A stretch of DNA of 64,000 nt from JAHBXE01 sp044222195. GTDB taxonomy: Bacteria; Planctomycetota; Phycisphaerae; Phycisphaerales; UBA1924. Of this stretch, positions 9,701 to 18,115 are shown one piece after another; the stretch's first letter is position 1, and each line of letters opens with the position of its first letter. The translations under genes and the position numbers were made by a program. The stretch spans positions 62,001-126,000 of the forward strand of contig JBGANS010000002.1 in NCBI GenBank assembly GCA_044222195.1, in the 5' to 3' direction. Under the pieces are notes generated by a model. It searched no databases. It had not been told where the DNA came from and saw only the letters and a program-made list of their open reading frames with translations.

Positions 9701-10264
9701 AGCGAGGACCACCTCGACGATCTGAACAATCGGCTTGAGAACCGCAAGCGTGAACTCGACATGGAGCGTCACGCGACCATCGCAGATATCTCGCACCTCG
9801 GTCGGGCCGTTGTTGTGCCGCATCCGGAACGAGATACGCCGGGCATGGCCCCGATGGTCCGCGATGAGGAGATCGAGCAGCGGGCCGTCCAGGTCGCCAC
9901 CAAGTTCGAAGAGGCACGCGGCTGGGTTGTCGAGGATGTCCAGAAGGACAACCGGGGATTCGATCTGATATCCCGCCGCCCGCATACGGAAGACCCCAAG
10001 ACGTTTGTTGAAGTTAGGTTCATCGAGGTGAAGGGCCGCGCGGGCGTCGGAGAGGTGTTCCTGAGCGCCAACGAGTACCGAGCCGCTGAGCGGCTCAAGA
10101 AGGACTACTGGCTCTACGCTGTCTTCAACTGCGCCAAGCCCGGTGAGGCGGGCCCGGAGCTGAACATGGTCAACGATCCGGCTCGGCTCGGATGGGAGGC
10201 CATCGTCAGGGTGGAGCAGTATCGGGTTGGTCCTGCGGCGATCCGGAAGGAGTCGCAGGCATGA
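6746..10264 (+). CDS. SNF2-type helicase with DUF3883-like C-terminus
   Basis: A 1172-residue superfamily-2 ATPase that opens the five-gene cassette. Walker A (DDPGAGKT) is near residues 141-148 and the DEAH box (IVDEAHKM) near 242-245. The C-terminal helicase lobe has the motif VI-like RIGRIHRYGQ near residue 612. The last ~130 residues (NRGFDLISR ... FIEVKGR) match a DUF3883-type module with a D ... E-x-K pattern, reminiscent of nuclease folds. These helicases usually translocate on duplex DNA, and here it is probably the DNA-scanning motor of a defence system. The true start may be the TTG at 6791 (GGGAG 9 nt upstream), since conserved relatives appear to begin near LRPGNIVSGP. Its stop overlaps the next start (ATGA), so translation is coupled. 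Confidence 0.88.
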   Translation: MGWPVVNRSPWEPSFLSSIPLRPGNIVSGPVLPEPVEVVAVTPMGSSIRLFGKGLRTGLAHSPVLSAAQIAQLVVSADQEPLDGDAALFRLGVEAHRLGLAYEYDPYFALSIARVDPLPHQLEAVYGYFLKLPRIRFLLADDPGAGKTIMAGLLLKELKARGLVKRVLIVTPANLTFQWQRELKEKFREPFEVINSDVLRTNYGQNPWQDRHQLITSISWVSRIDDARESLLRSRWDLVIVDEAHKMAAYAEDRKTLAFRLGESLSGMTDHLLLMTATPHKGDPENFCLFLSLLDRDVYGNVESLEQAMRQNEAPFYLRRIKEALITFPDPDTGKARKLFTKRRVNTADFQLDGEELDFYDALTRYVEDQSILASAEDSARGRAVGFTMAMLQRRMASTVYAVRRSLERMKDRREKILSDPEAHRKEQIERKLPEDFEDLTEEEQQEIVTQLEDVVATVDPASLRDEIAKLTKLIEQAKLLERRQIESKLTKLKSILTENGFFSDPKKKLLIFTEHKDSLDFLAGDGRDGRLLGRLREWGLTVTTIHGGMKIGDRDTPGSRIYAEREFRETCQILVATEAAGEGINLQFCAEMVNYDIPWNPVRLEQRIGRIHRYGQEKPCVIFNFVASNTREGRVLGKLQIRLAEIRKELGTDQVFDVIGEVLPAKEVEKLFRDMYARRLDVNQVEERIVEKVDARHFRAITESALEGLAKKELNLSAVLGRSVEAKERRLVPEAIENFFVEASPVVGLNSKATGESSHTYRIGRTPRHLLPVGDRLESRFGRLGREYAKVCFDKQYLVKEPTLEWVTPGHPLFEVVRESLSEAASDALRRGAVFYSLKHTAEMILDVFAASIKDGRGNTLHRRLFVVETDATGAMTVRQPTIFHDITPAVEGGAGVKKTAAPPSITIQRPDRQAVESFLIGEALTPWLDEAQSQRLREIEIVAKHVDISLNALIHRENLMLADLVERQQGGQTIQGIEGRIKISEDHLDDLNNRLENRKRELDMERHATIADISHLGRAVVVPHPERDTPGMAPMVRDEEIEQRAVQVATKFEEARGWVVEDVQKDNRGFDLISRRPHTEDPKTFVEVRFIEVKGRAGVGEVFLSANEYRAAERLKKDYWLYAVFNCAKPGEAGPELNMVNDPARLGWEAIVRVEQYRVGPAAIRKESQA

Positions 10265-11331
10265 GCCCCATGTCTCCCAAAGCTCCACACGGAACCGCCC
10301 TCTACGTTCCGTTCATCGAGTTCCAGAGCGAGACCTGGCTCAAGCGGTCGCTTCTGTACTGGGATCACATTCGACGAATTGTCCCGAGATCGCATTCTCC
10401 TTCCGACAGCGACGATGTCATCGAACTCGTCAAGGCCAAGGCTGTTGTAAATACTGACCCGGGGTCGTACATCCACGCGGCCGGAGAGCGGTACGCAAAC
10501 GCCTGGGGGCCTGCTGTCGAGAAACTGCTGCGCGGCCGCGTGAAGGGACTCTCGAAGTCCGATCTCAAGACTGACGATTGGATCGCGTTCCACGGCGAAA
10601 AACTCCAGCCGGAGTTCCTGATCCGGCTCCGCGAACTCGGCTTGGCCGATGGGGGCGATGAGCGGGAGTTCTACAAGATCGATCCCCGAGTCGGGCATGG
10701 CTACATGCACGCCCTAGCCGCAACGATGAGCGAGTCGATGGGAACGCCGCTCGTGGCGGACTCTTCGGACCTTGCAAGATCAACAGAACGATTCACCTTC
10801 GCTCGAAAGATCGATCCGAGGACAGAGGACAGCATCGACGAATCCTGGAGTCTGATTTGTGACCTGGGCATCGCGGCCCCAACGCCTGCTCGACTCGCGG
10901 AGCTTTCCGTAGACCGCCTGTTGAGATTCCGAGATCGCCATCAGGATGTGCGGCATGCATTTCGCGGCCAGATCGAAGCGGTGCAATCCGACTTGGCCTC
11001 GATCACCGATGCAAACGCCATTGCCGACGTGATGGAAGGTCACCGCGACGCGATAGCTCATGCACGGAAGGAGTACTCCCGCTGCATCAGGTCATCGTTC
11101 GAGTCGGCCGCGTACAGCCTCCTTGAAATAGCCGTTCCCGCCGTGACCGGTCAGTTGGCAGCGGGGACGCCCGGTGCCGTCGTCGGAGGTGTCGCCGGAT
11201 TCGCCGTGGCTCTCCGTAAGTGGAAGCTCGAACAGAACGAACGCGTGCGAGACCACCTCGCGGACCATCCCTGGGCATACGTTGAATGCCTCGACCGTCT
11301 CGCCCGCCCCCGCAAGCTGCGATTCGCATGA
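10261..11331 (+). CDS. DUF6236-like protein with hydrophobic GxxxG segment
   Basis: A 356-residue protein starting at ATG 10261, which overlaps the helicase stop by 4 nt. The N-terminus (ALYVPFIEFQ ... WLKRSLLYWDHIRRIVP) resembles the opening of DUF6236-type proteins; this is a recollection, not a search result. The middle is helical and charged. Residues ~286-318 form a hydrophobic Gly/Ala-rich segment (GTPGAVVGGVAGFAVAL), possibly membrane-inserting or a helix-packing element. No catalytic motif is evident. Its position between a helicase and a methyltransferase, with both junctions ATGA, suggests a specificity, sensor or membrane-acting effector subunit of the cassette. That role is inference. 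Confidence 0.7.
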   Translation: MSPMSPKAPHGTALYVPFIEFQSETWLKRSLLYWDHIRRIVPRSHSPSDSDDVIELVKAKAVVNTDPGSYIHAAGERYANAWGPAVEKLLRGRVKGLSKSDLKTDDWIAFHGEKLQPEFLIRLRELGLADGGDEREFYKIDPRVGHGYMHALAATMSESMGTPLVADSSDLARSTERFTFARKIDPRTEDSIDESWSLICDLGIAAPTPARLAELSVDRLLRFRDRHQDVRHAFRGQIEAVQSDLASITDANAIADVMEGHRDAIAHARKEYSRCIRSSFESAAYSLLEIAVPAVTGQLAAGTPGAVVGGVAGFAVALRKWKLEQNERVRDHLADHPWAYVECLDRLARPRKLRFA

Positions 11332-14300
11332 CCCCATACCCCAAACGCCTCATCGAAGTTGATCTCCCCATCGCCCGCATCTCCGCTCATGCGCGGCGGG
11401 AGAAGTCCATTCGGCATGGGCACATCTCAACGCTCCACATCTGGTGGGCGCGGCGGCCTTTGGCGGCGTGTCGGGCGGTCATTCTGGCTTCGCTGTGGCC
11501 GGATCCGGTTGATCTCGCCGAGTGGGGCAAGGAGACCGACGCCAAGGGCGAGGTCCGAGCGCCCAAGGGCGAGACTCTCAAACCCGGCGAGGGTGTGGTC
11601 ATTCGGCCCAGGCGGTTCCTCGACGAGGCCCGCCAGCGGATGAACAAGTGGGCCCAGATCGGCTTGAGCAAGGCAAGCCAGGAGTCGTACTCACTCCTCG
11701 TAAAGATCCAGAAGAACACCAAGCTGCTGGATGACCCGGAGGCCCTCCGAACCGCACTGCTCGACTTCATCGCCGACTTCGCAGACTGGGACCATTCTAC
11801 GGACAAGGACTACCTCGACACTTCCCGGGCATTGGTCCAAGCCGCGCACGAAGCCCTCGGCGGCGAGGTAGACACGAGGCCGATGGTCATCGACCCGTTT
11901 GCGGGTGGCGGCTCGATCCCTCTAGAGGCTCTGCGCGTCGGGGCCGACGCCTTTGCGAGCGATCTCAACCCGATCCCCGTGCTGCTCAACAAAGTCGTGT
12001 TGGAGTACCTCCCCAAGTACGGGCAACGGCTCGCCAGTGAAGTTCAGAAGTGGGGACAATGGATCCACAGCGAGGTCTCCAAGGAATTAGCACCTTTCTA
12101 TCCGACGGATAAGGACGGGGCGTTACCGATTGCCTACTTGTGGGCCAGGACGATTCTCTCTGAGGCACCAGGACAAGGAGACATCCCCATTGAGGTGCCT
12201 CTGATGCGATCAATGTGGCTTACGAAGAAACATGGTCGAAGAAGAGCGCTGCGATGGGTCCGCGATTCGGACGGCAAGGTCAAGACCCACAACTTGGAGG
12301 TCGTGTATTTTGTCAACGAGACTCCAGTAGCAAAGCGAGTAAGGCGACCCGTCGTCGAGATGTTCGAGCCGACGCGGGACAGTGAAGTCGAATCCGGAAC
12401 GGTCGCCAAGGGAAGCGCTACATGCCCTGTTACGGGGTTTACGACACCAGTTGCATCGGTGCGATCTCAACTGAAACCGAGGACAGGCGGGTCGTTTGAC
12501 TCCCGCTTGATGTGCTGCGTGTACGCGTTCGCAGATCGGGCGGGCAAGGAATTCCGCCTTCCAAACGCGCAGGCGGTTGCAGGAATCGAGTTGGCGCGAC
12601 AGAGAATCGTAGAGAACATACTGGGGCGGGGCACCGATGACGTGGAGATCCCAACCGAGTGCATCAACCCAAGCGAGCCTCGGCGCATTCCAATTCCATT
12701 GTACGGAATGACACGCTGGTATCACCTGTTCAATCCTCGCCAACTGTGGGTGTTGGTAGTGTTCTCGCGTTGTTTGGAACGACTGAAGAAGCAGCGCGAA
12801 GTTGACCCCGCACTGCGGGAGGCTGTTCTTGTCGTATTGGCGCTGAGCATTAGCAAGATCGCAGACAGAAACTCTACGTTGTGTCGATGGATTTCTCAGA
12901 ATGAGGCACCGGGATACACCTTCGGACGGCAGGCTTTGCCGATGTTGTGGGACTACGCCGAGAGCGCACCGCTCAACTCAGGCGGTGGGTGGGAAGGCAT
13001 TCTGAGCGACAACGTTGACACACTCCGAGAACAGTGCGTTGGTTCGAATCCGGGAACGGCGCAGCGGGCATCGGCAGACGAGCGAATTCTCCCGGACAAC
13101 AGTGTCGATTTGTTGTGCACCGATCCGCCCTACTACTACTCCATTCCCTACGCCCACCTCTCAGATTTCTTCTATGTGTGGCTTCGTCGATTGTTGCGAA
13201 GTGAGATGCCGAGTCTGCTAGCTGATTCTGAAACCGATAAGAAACGGGAGATAGTCCAGAATCTGCCCCACAAGGAGGTGGCGGCCATCCAGCGGACTCG
13301 TGAAGACTACGAAAAGGGCATGAACCTGGCCTTGACCGTTGCGTCGGCGGAGGCGAAGCCTGGAGCAATTGGCGTAGTCGTGTTCGCCCACACAGAGACC
13401 GCAGCTTGGGAGTCGCTGTTGGCTGCACTTGTGGATGCGGAGTGGTGCGTCACGGGGTCGTGGCCCATCGATACCGAGCGCGAGGCTCGCATTATTGCGC
13501 AACGTCAATCGACCCTGGCATCGTCCGTTCACCTCGTATGCCGTCCCAGACGAACACACGAGAATGGAACTGTCACTGCGGTCGGCGAGTGGAGAGACGT
13601 GCTTGCGGCAATGCCGAAGCGAATTCACGAGTGGATGCCTCGGCTTGCCGCTGAGGGAGTCGTTGGTGCGGACGCGATCTTCGCCTGCCTCGGACCCGCG
13701 CTAGAAGTATTCAGCCGGTTTGACCGGGTTGAAAAGGCTAGTGGTGACGCTGTGTCACTTCGTGAGTATCTGGAGCATGTTTGGGCGGCCGTCTCGGCGG
13801 AGGCCCTATCGATGATCTTCAAGGATGCCGATGCCGCTGGGCTAGAGCCGGATGCACGCCTGACGGCGATGTGGTTGTGGACTCTTGGCGGTGGTCAGCC
13901 ACATGAGAATGGCGACGGCGAATCCGAAGGCGAGGTTGAGATCGGCGACGGTGAGGATGATGGGGGCAAGAAAGCCAGAGAATCAGGCTTTGTGCTTGAG
14001 TATGACGCTGCGCGAAAGATCGCCCAAGGTCTCGGCGTCAATTTGGAAAAGAGCGAATCCATCGTCGCGGTCAAAGGCGACTCGGCACGCCTTCTGCCCG
14101 CCTCAGAGAGGGCGCGGTACCTCTTCGGAAAGGACGCCGACGAGGACCCTGTGAAAACCCGCAAGGCAAAGAAGAAGGCAAAGCAGGGAAGCCTGTTCGA
14201 GGAACTCGATGCCATCGAAGCTGAGGCGGCAAGTACGGGGGGCCGATTCGGCGGTCTCGACGGGGCCAAGCCCGGAGCCACAGTCCTCGACAAGGTTCAT

Positions 14301-14489
14301 CAGTCCATGATCCTGTTCGCCGCAGGTCGAGGCGAGGCCCTGAAGCGATTCCTCGTCGAGGATGGCGTCGGCAAGGAAGGTCGCTTCTGGAAGCTCGCTC
14401 AATCGCTCTCGGCGTTGTACCCATCAGGCACAGACGAGAAGCGATGGGTGGATGGCGTTCTCGCTCGCAAGAAGGGATTGGGCTTCTGA
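11328..14489 (+). CDS. DUF1156 DNA methyltransferase
   Basis: A 1053-residue protein starting at ATG 11328 (ATGA overlap with the previous stop). The N-terminal block (PKRLIEVDLPIARIS, then HISTLHIWWARRPLAACR) is the hallmark of DUF1156. SAM-binding motif I DPFAGGGS lies near residue 188, followed by the acidic ASDLNP. The catalytic motif IV DPPYYYSIPY near residue 598 identifies an amino-group (N6-adenine or N4-cytosine) DNA methyltransferase in the I-then-IV order. The C-terminal ~200 residues are charged, with a Lys/Glu-rich linker and a conserved-looking tail. DUF1156 genes typically sit beside DUF499 ATPases and helicases in defence islands, as here. The likely role is host DNA marking within the cassette; the target sequence is unknown. 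Confidence 0.88.
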   Translation: MTPYPKRLIEVDLPIARISAHARREKSIRHGHISTLHIWWARRPLAACRAVILASLWPDPVDLAEWGKETDAKGEVRAPKGETLKPGEGVVIRPRRFLDEARQRMNKWAQIGLSKASQESYSLLVKIQKNTKLLDDPEALRTALLDFIADFADWDHSTDKDYLDTSRALVQAAHEALGGEVDTRPMVIDPFAGGGSIPLEALRVGADAFASDLNPIPVLLNKVVLEYLPKYGQRLASEVQKWGQWIHSEVSKELAPFYPTDKDGALPIAYLWARTILSEAPGQGDIPIEVPLMRSMWLTKKHGRRRALRWVRDSDGKVKTHNLEVVYFVNETPVAKRVRRPVVEMFEPTRDSEVESGTVAKGSATCPVTGFTTPVASVRSQLKPRTGGSFDSRLMCCVYAFADRAGKEFRLPNAQAVAGIELARQRIVENILGRGTDDVEIPTECINPSEPRRIPIPLYGMTRWYHLFNPRQLWVLVVFSRCLERLKKQREVDPALREAVLVVLALSISKIADRNSTLCRWISQNEAPGYTFGRQALPMLWDYAESAPLNSGGGWEGILSDNVDTLREQCVGSNPGTAQRASADERILPDNSVDLLCTDPPYYYSIPYAHLSDFFYVWLRRLLRSEMPSLLADSETDKKREIVQNLPHKEVAAIQRTREDYEKGMNLALTVASAEAKPGAIGVVVFAHTETAAWESLLAALVDAEWCVTGSWPIDTEREARIIAQRQSTLASSVHLVCRPRRTHENGTVTAVGEWRDVLAAMPKRIHEWMPRLAAEGVVGADAIFACLGPALEVFSRFDRVEKASGDAVSLREYLEHVWAAVSAEALSMIFKDADAAGLEPDARLTAMWLWTLGGGQPHENGDGESEGEVEIGDGEDDGGKKARESGFVLEYDAARKIAQGLGVNLEKSESIVAVKGDSARLLPASERARYLFGKDADEDPVKTRKAKKKAKQGSLFEELDAIEAEAASTGGRFGGLDGAKPGATVLDKVHQSMILFAAGRGEALKRFLVEDGVGKEGRFWKLAQSLSALYPSGTDEKRWVDGVLARKKGLGF

Positions 14490-15101
14490 GTGACTCCCCT
14501 CGCGTCCCAGTCCGGAGCTGGACCTGTCGCGGATGTGGCCGCGCTTTGGAAAGAGGCGTTTCTCGATTCGGCGCAGAAATCTGAAGACCGAGAGGCTATC
14601 CGAGAGGCCGCCGTCAACGAGGACTTGAAGCGTTGGACGGAGCTTCTGACCGGGGTGGTCGTGCGTTCCTGTCAGTCGCTCGGCTGGCACGCGGCGGCGA
14701 AGGGCCACAAACTGGACCTGCTGCCGCAGGCGAGGAACGAATACCTCGGCCTTGATGTGACCGCCTTCGCGGCTCAATCCGTGCCGCATACGCCCTGGGC
14801 GTTCCCAACCGCCGCGTTCGAGCTTGAGAACAGCCTGAGCGATGAAAAGGTCTCGTACTCGGTCTGGAAGGTCGCCTGCATCCGGTGCCCCTTTGCCGTC
14901 GTGATGGCCTACCGCAAGGATTGGGATGCGGCGAGTGATTTGGTCAAGCAACTGTCGGAATTGGCTCCACGAGAGTTGGTGCTGAACGGTCAATCGCTCG
15001 TGCTGGCTCTCGGGAGTCGAAGCCGAGGAGAACAGTTCCCGTGGGGCTTCTTCCGGTTCTGGAGGTTCACTCCGACGCTGAAGGGGTTCTCGAAGTTCTG
15101 A
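14490..15101 (+). CDS. Cassette protein, possible PD-(D/E)XK-like fold (203 aa)
   Basis: A 203-residue protein starting at GTG 14490, directly after the upstream TGA. The pattern HKLDLLPQARNEYLGLDVTAF, then AAFELENS, then SYSVWKVACI resembles the D ... (D/E)-x-(E/K) core strands of PD-(D/E)XK nuclease-fold proteins, in which an acidic residue is followed by an E-x-E/K strand. This is a visual analogy and the Lys is not canonical, so nuclease activity is only a hypothesis. The tight position between the methyltransferase and the DUF499 ATPase argues that it is an integral cassette subunit. I do not assign a family name. Confidence 0.72.
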   Translation: MTPLASQSGAGPVADVAALWKEAFLDSAQKSEDREAIREAAVNEDLKRWTELLTGVVVRSCQSLGWHAAAKGHKLDLLPQARNEYLGLDVTAFAAQSVPHTPWAFPTAAFELENSLSDEKVSYSVWKVACIRCPFAVVMAYRKDWDAASDLVKQLSELAPRELVLNGQSLVLALGSRSRGEQFPWGFFRFWRFTPTLKGFSKF

Positions 15102-15118
15102 GGTCGGAAGGACAACGA

Positions 15119-18082
15119 ATGGCGACAAAGCTCAAGCCGTGGTATCAGGTCGTGACGCCCCGCGACGATCTACGGGAGAATCGCCCGCTGGACGCCTCAG
15201 AGTTCGCCGTCCACCTGGATCACATCCGCGACCGCAAGGCTCACGAGGACTACGTCAAGCCTGACCGGTTCTTCCAGCGGACCTACATCACCAAGAGCCT
15301 CATGGAGTTGTCCTCGCAGGTGGTGCGGCGGCTCTCGGGGATCAAGGTCGAGACCTCCGCCGTCTTCAACATGGCGACGCAGTTCGGCGGCGGAAAGACA
15401 CACTCGCTGCTCGCCCTGTACCACCTGGCCAAGAACGGCCCCGTGGCAAGGGGTTGGCAGGGTGTCGAGTCGATTCTCAACCGAGCGCAGATCAACGAGG
15501 TGCCCAAGGCCGAGGTCGCGGTCTTCGTCGGCACGGAGTTCGATGTAGTCGATGGGCGCGGGGCCAAGGGTGAGCCGAAGCGGAAGACTCCTTGGGGCGA
15601 GATCGCATGGCAGTTGGGCGGGGCCAAGGCGTTCGAGGTCGTCGCCAAGCAGGATGCCGAAGGCGTTGCTCCGGGCGGTGATGTCCTCAATGAGATGCTA
15701 GAGACCGCGTGCGGTGAGAAGGGGGCCGCGCTGATCCTGATGGATGAGTTGATGAACTACGTCAGCAGGGCCAGGAAGTCTGGCCTTGGGACGCAGACCC
15801 TCTCGTTCCTTCAGAACCTGACGGGCGTGGCGTCGGCTGCGGATCGGGTCGTGCTGTGTGTCTCGATCCCATCGTCGAGCGAAACGGAACTTCCGGACCC
15901 CGAGGACCGTGCCGAGTACGAAGCCTTCAAGAAGATGCTCGACCGCGTGGGTAAGGCCATCAGCATGTCCAACGAGGGCGAGGTGAACGAGATCATCCGC
16001 CGCAGACTCTTCGAGTGGCACGGGCTTTCCGAGGATGGTCGGAAGGCGGCTGCCGCGTACGCCGAGTGGGCGAGAGATCACGCGGGCGAACTGGCGAACA
16101 TGAACGGCGAGAGCATTCCCGACCTGTTCAGGAACTCGTACCCGTTCCACCCGTCCGTGATCTCGGTCTTCGAGCGGAAGTGGCAGAGCTTGCCGCGTTT
16201 CCAGAGGACACGCGGGATCCTGCGGCTGCTGGCCCTGTGGGTGAGCAAGGCGTACGCGGAGGGTTACGGCAAGGCGACGGGCGATGCTCTGATCCAGTTG
16301 GGATCCGCGCCGCTGTTCGATGCGACCTTCTGCGACTCGGTCTTCGAGCAGTTGGGAGAAGACAAACTCAAGGTGCCCGTGAACACGGACATCGCGGGCA
16401 AGCCGGACTCTCACGCCATCCGCCTGGACAACGAGGCGACCGATGAGATCAAGAAGGCGCGACTCCACCAGAAGGTGGCGACGACGATCTTCTTCGAGTC
16501 CAACGGCGGTCAGAGTCAGACAAAGGCCGACGCGACGGTGCCCGAGATCCGCACCGCACTCGGTGGTCCAGACTTCAATCTTGCGGAGGTCGAGACCGTC
16601 CTCGACGCTCTGTCCTCAACGTGCTACTACCTCGTCTGGGACAAGAATAAGTACCGCTTCGGTCTCAAGCCCAACCTGAACCAGATGCTGGTGCAGTCGC
16701 GGGGCAACGTCAAGGCCAAGGACATCGACGCCCGTATCCGCGAAGAGATTGAGGCGCTGTTCAAGGATGGGGCCAAGGGGATCGACCGGAAGTACGTGCC
16801 CCAGCGGAGCAACGATGTCCCGGATCGGCCTCAGTTGACGCTCGTGGTGATGGGGATGGACACGCCCGCGACCGACGCGGCGACGAACAAGCTCGTCGAG
16901 GAGATCATCCGCAGTTCGGGCACGTCGGGCAGGACATTCAAGTCAGGGTTGGTGTTCGTCGTGCCGGACTCATCGACTGCGGCAGTTGAGGCAGCCCGCA
17001 ACCTCCTGGCGTGGGAGGACATCGATGCCGACGATGAGGCCAAGAAGCGGCTCGACGATCAGGTCAAGACCCTCGAAGGGAACCTCAAACGCTCAGCACG
17101 AGACCTCAAAGAGGCCCTCTTCCGGAGTTACCGCAACCTGCTATTGCTCGGGAAGGACAACAAGCTCAAGCCCATCGACCTGGGCCAGATCACTTCTAGT
17201 TCCATCGATGGCGGTCGCATCGTCGATCTCATCATGCGGGAGCTTCTCAAGCTCGATGAGGTGTCGGAGGGCGTCGGACCGAGCAAGCTCGTCCGGTACT
17301 GGCCGCCGGCGTTCACCGAGTGGGCGACGAAGGATGTGCGGGATGCCTTCTTCGCATCGCCCGCGCTACCGAGGCTGTCCAACCCCGACTCCATCAAGCG
17401 CACGATTGCGGACGGGGTCTCCAAAGGTGACCTGGGATATGGCCGTCGCAAGTCCGGCGGTGGGATCACGCTCCTCCGGCGTCCCAACGAGAGTCTGGCC
17501 GAGACGGATGTCGAGATCAGCGATGATGCGTGCATCCTGAAGGCGGAGGACGCTCAGAAGCTCGTCGAGCCGCCGAAGTTGGCCAAACTCTCCATCGACC
17601 CCAGCCGCGTCGAGATTCGCCCCGGCGAACACGCGGTCTTCAGCGTGAAGGGATTCGATCAGTACGGGCAGTCGATGGCTGTCTCGGGTTCTTCATGGTC
17701 GGTGCCCGCCGGCTTGGGCGGCGAGGTCGATTCCTCTGGGAAGTTCACTGCGGGCAAGGAACTTGGCGCGTTCTCCGTCATGGTGACCAAGGACGCCATC
17801 GAGTCTCGCGCGTCCGTGCAAGTGGTCGCCAAGCCGAAGGAGGAAAGCGGCGACAACAAGCTCCCATCAGGATCAAAGCTTCGCTGGAGCGGAACCGTTC
17901 CCTGGCAAAAGTGGCAGGTCTTCTACAACAGGGTGATCGGAAAGTTCGCCAACACGCCAGGCCTGTCGATCTCCGTCACTTTCACGGTGCCCGTGAATCA
18001 GGAGCAATCCAAAGGGAAAGCCGAGGAGACGCGGTCCTCTCTCAAGGAACTTGGCCTCGACGATGTGGTAGATAATGAGTAA
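15119..18082 (+). CDS. DUF499 P-loop ATPase with C-terminal Ig-like domain
   Basis: A 987-residue ATPase, start ATG 15119 with GGAAGGA upstream. The N-terminal LKPWYQVVTPRDDLREN is typical of DUF499. Walker A (FGGGKTHS) lies at ~89-96 and Walker B (ALILMDE) at ~204-210. A helical middle region follows. Residues ~820-907 (IDPSRVEIRPGEHAVFSVKG ... GKFTAGKELGAFSVMV) look like a BIG2/invasin-type Ig fold, unexpected in a presumed cytoplasmic ATPase. The tail ends in a charged helix. DUF499 proteins co-occur with DUF1156 methyltransferases in putative anti-phage clusters. Here it is the last gene, 17 bp after its neighbour, and probably supplies an energy-dependent step. Confidence 0.87.
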   Translation: MATKLKPWYQVVTPRDDLRENRPLDASEFAVHLDHIRDRKAHEDYVKPDRFFQRTYITKSLMELSSQVVRRLSGIKVETSAVFNMATQFGGGKTHSLLALYHLAKNGPVARGWQGVESILNRAQINEVPKAEVAVFVGTEFDVVDGRGAKGEPKRKTPWGEIAWQLGGAKAFEVVAKQDAEGVAPGGDVLNEMLETACGEKGAALILMDELMNYVSRARKSGLGTQTLSFLQNLTGVASAADRVVLCVSIPSSSETELPDPEDRAEYEAFKKMLDRVGKAISMSNEGEVNEIIRRRLFEWHGLSEDGRKAAAAYAEWARDHAGELANMNGESIPDLFRNSYPFHPSVISVFERKWQSLPRFQRTRGILRLLALWVSKAYAEGYGKATGDALIQLGSAPLFDATFCDSVFEQLGEDKLKVPVNTDIAGKPDSHAIRLDNEATDEIKKARLHQKVATTIFFESNGGQSQTKADATVPEIRTALGGPDFNLAEVETVLDALSSTCYYLVWDKNKYRFGLKPNLNQMLVQSRGNVKAKDIDARIREEIEALFKDGAKGIDRKYVPQRSNDVPDRPQLTLVVMGMDTPATDAATNKLVEEIIRSSGTSGRTFKSGLVFVVPDSSTAAVEAARNLLAWEDIDADDEAKKRLDDQVKTLEGNLKRSARDLKEALFRSYRNLLLLGKDNKLKPIDLGQITSSSIDGGRIVDLIMRELLKLDEVSEGVGPSKLVRYWPPAFTEWATKDVRDAFFASPALPRLSNPDSIKRTIADGVSKGDLGYGRRKSGGGITLLRRPNESLAETDVEISDDACILKAEDAQKLVEPPKLAKLSIDPSRVEIRPGEHAVFSVKGFDQYGQSMAVSGSSWSVPAGLGGEVDSSGKFTAGKELGAFSVMVTKDAIESRASVQVVAKPKEESGDNKLPSGSKLRWSGTVPWQKWQVFYNRVIGKFANTPGLSISVTFTVPVNQEQSKGKAEETRSSLKELGLDDVVDNE

Positions 18083-18115
18083 GGTCGGTCGCAGATCGCT
18101 TTGGCCCGGCGGCTC

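Noticed and set aside
6746..18082. Calling the five-gene cassette DISARM or BREX
   Set aside because: No drmA/drmB with DUF1998, no PglZ, BrxC or Lon-type component, and the methyltransferase is of DUF1156 type.
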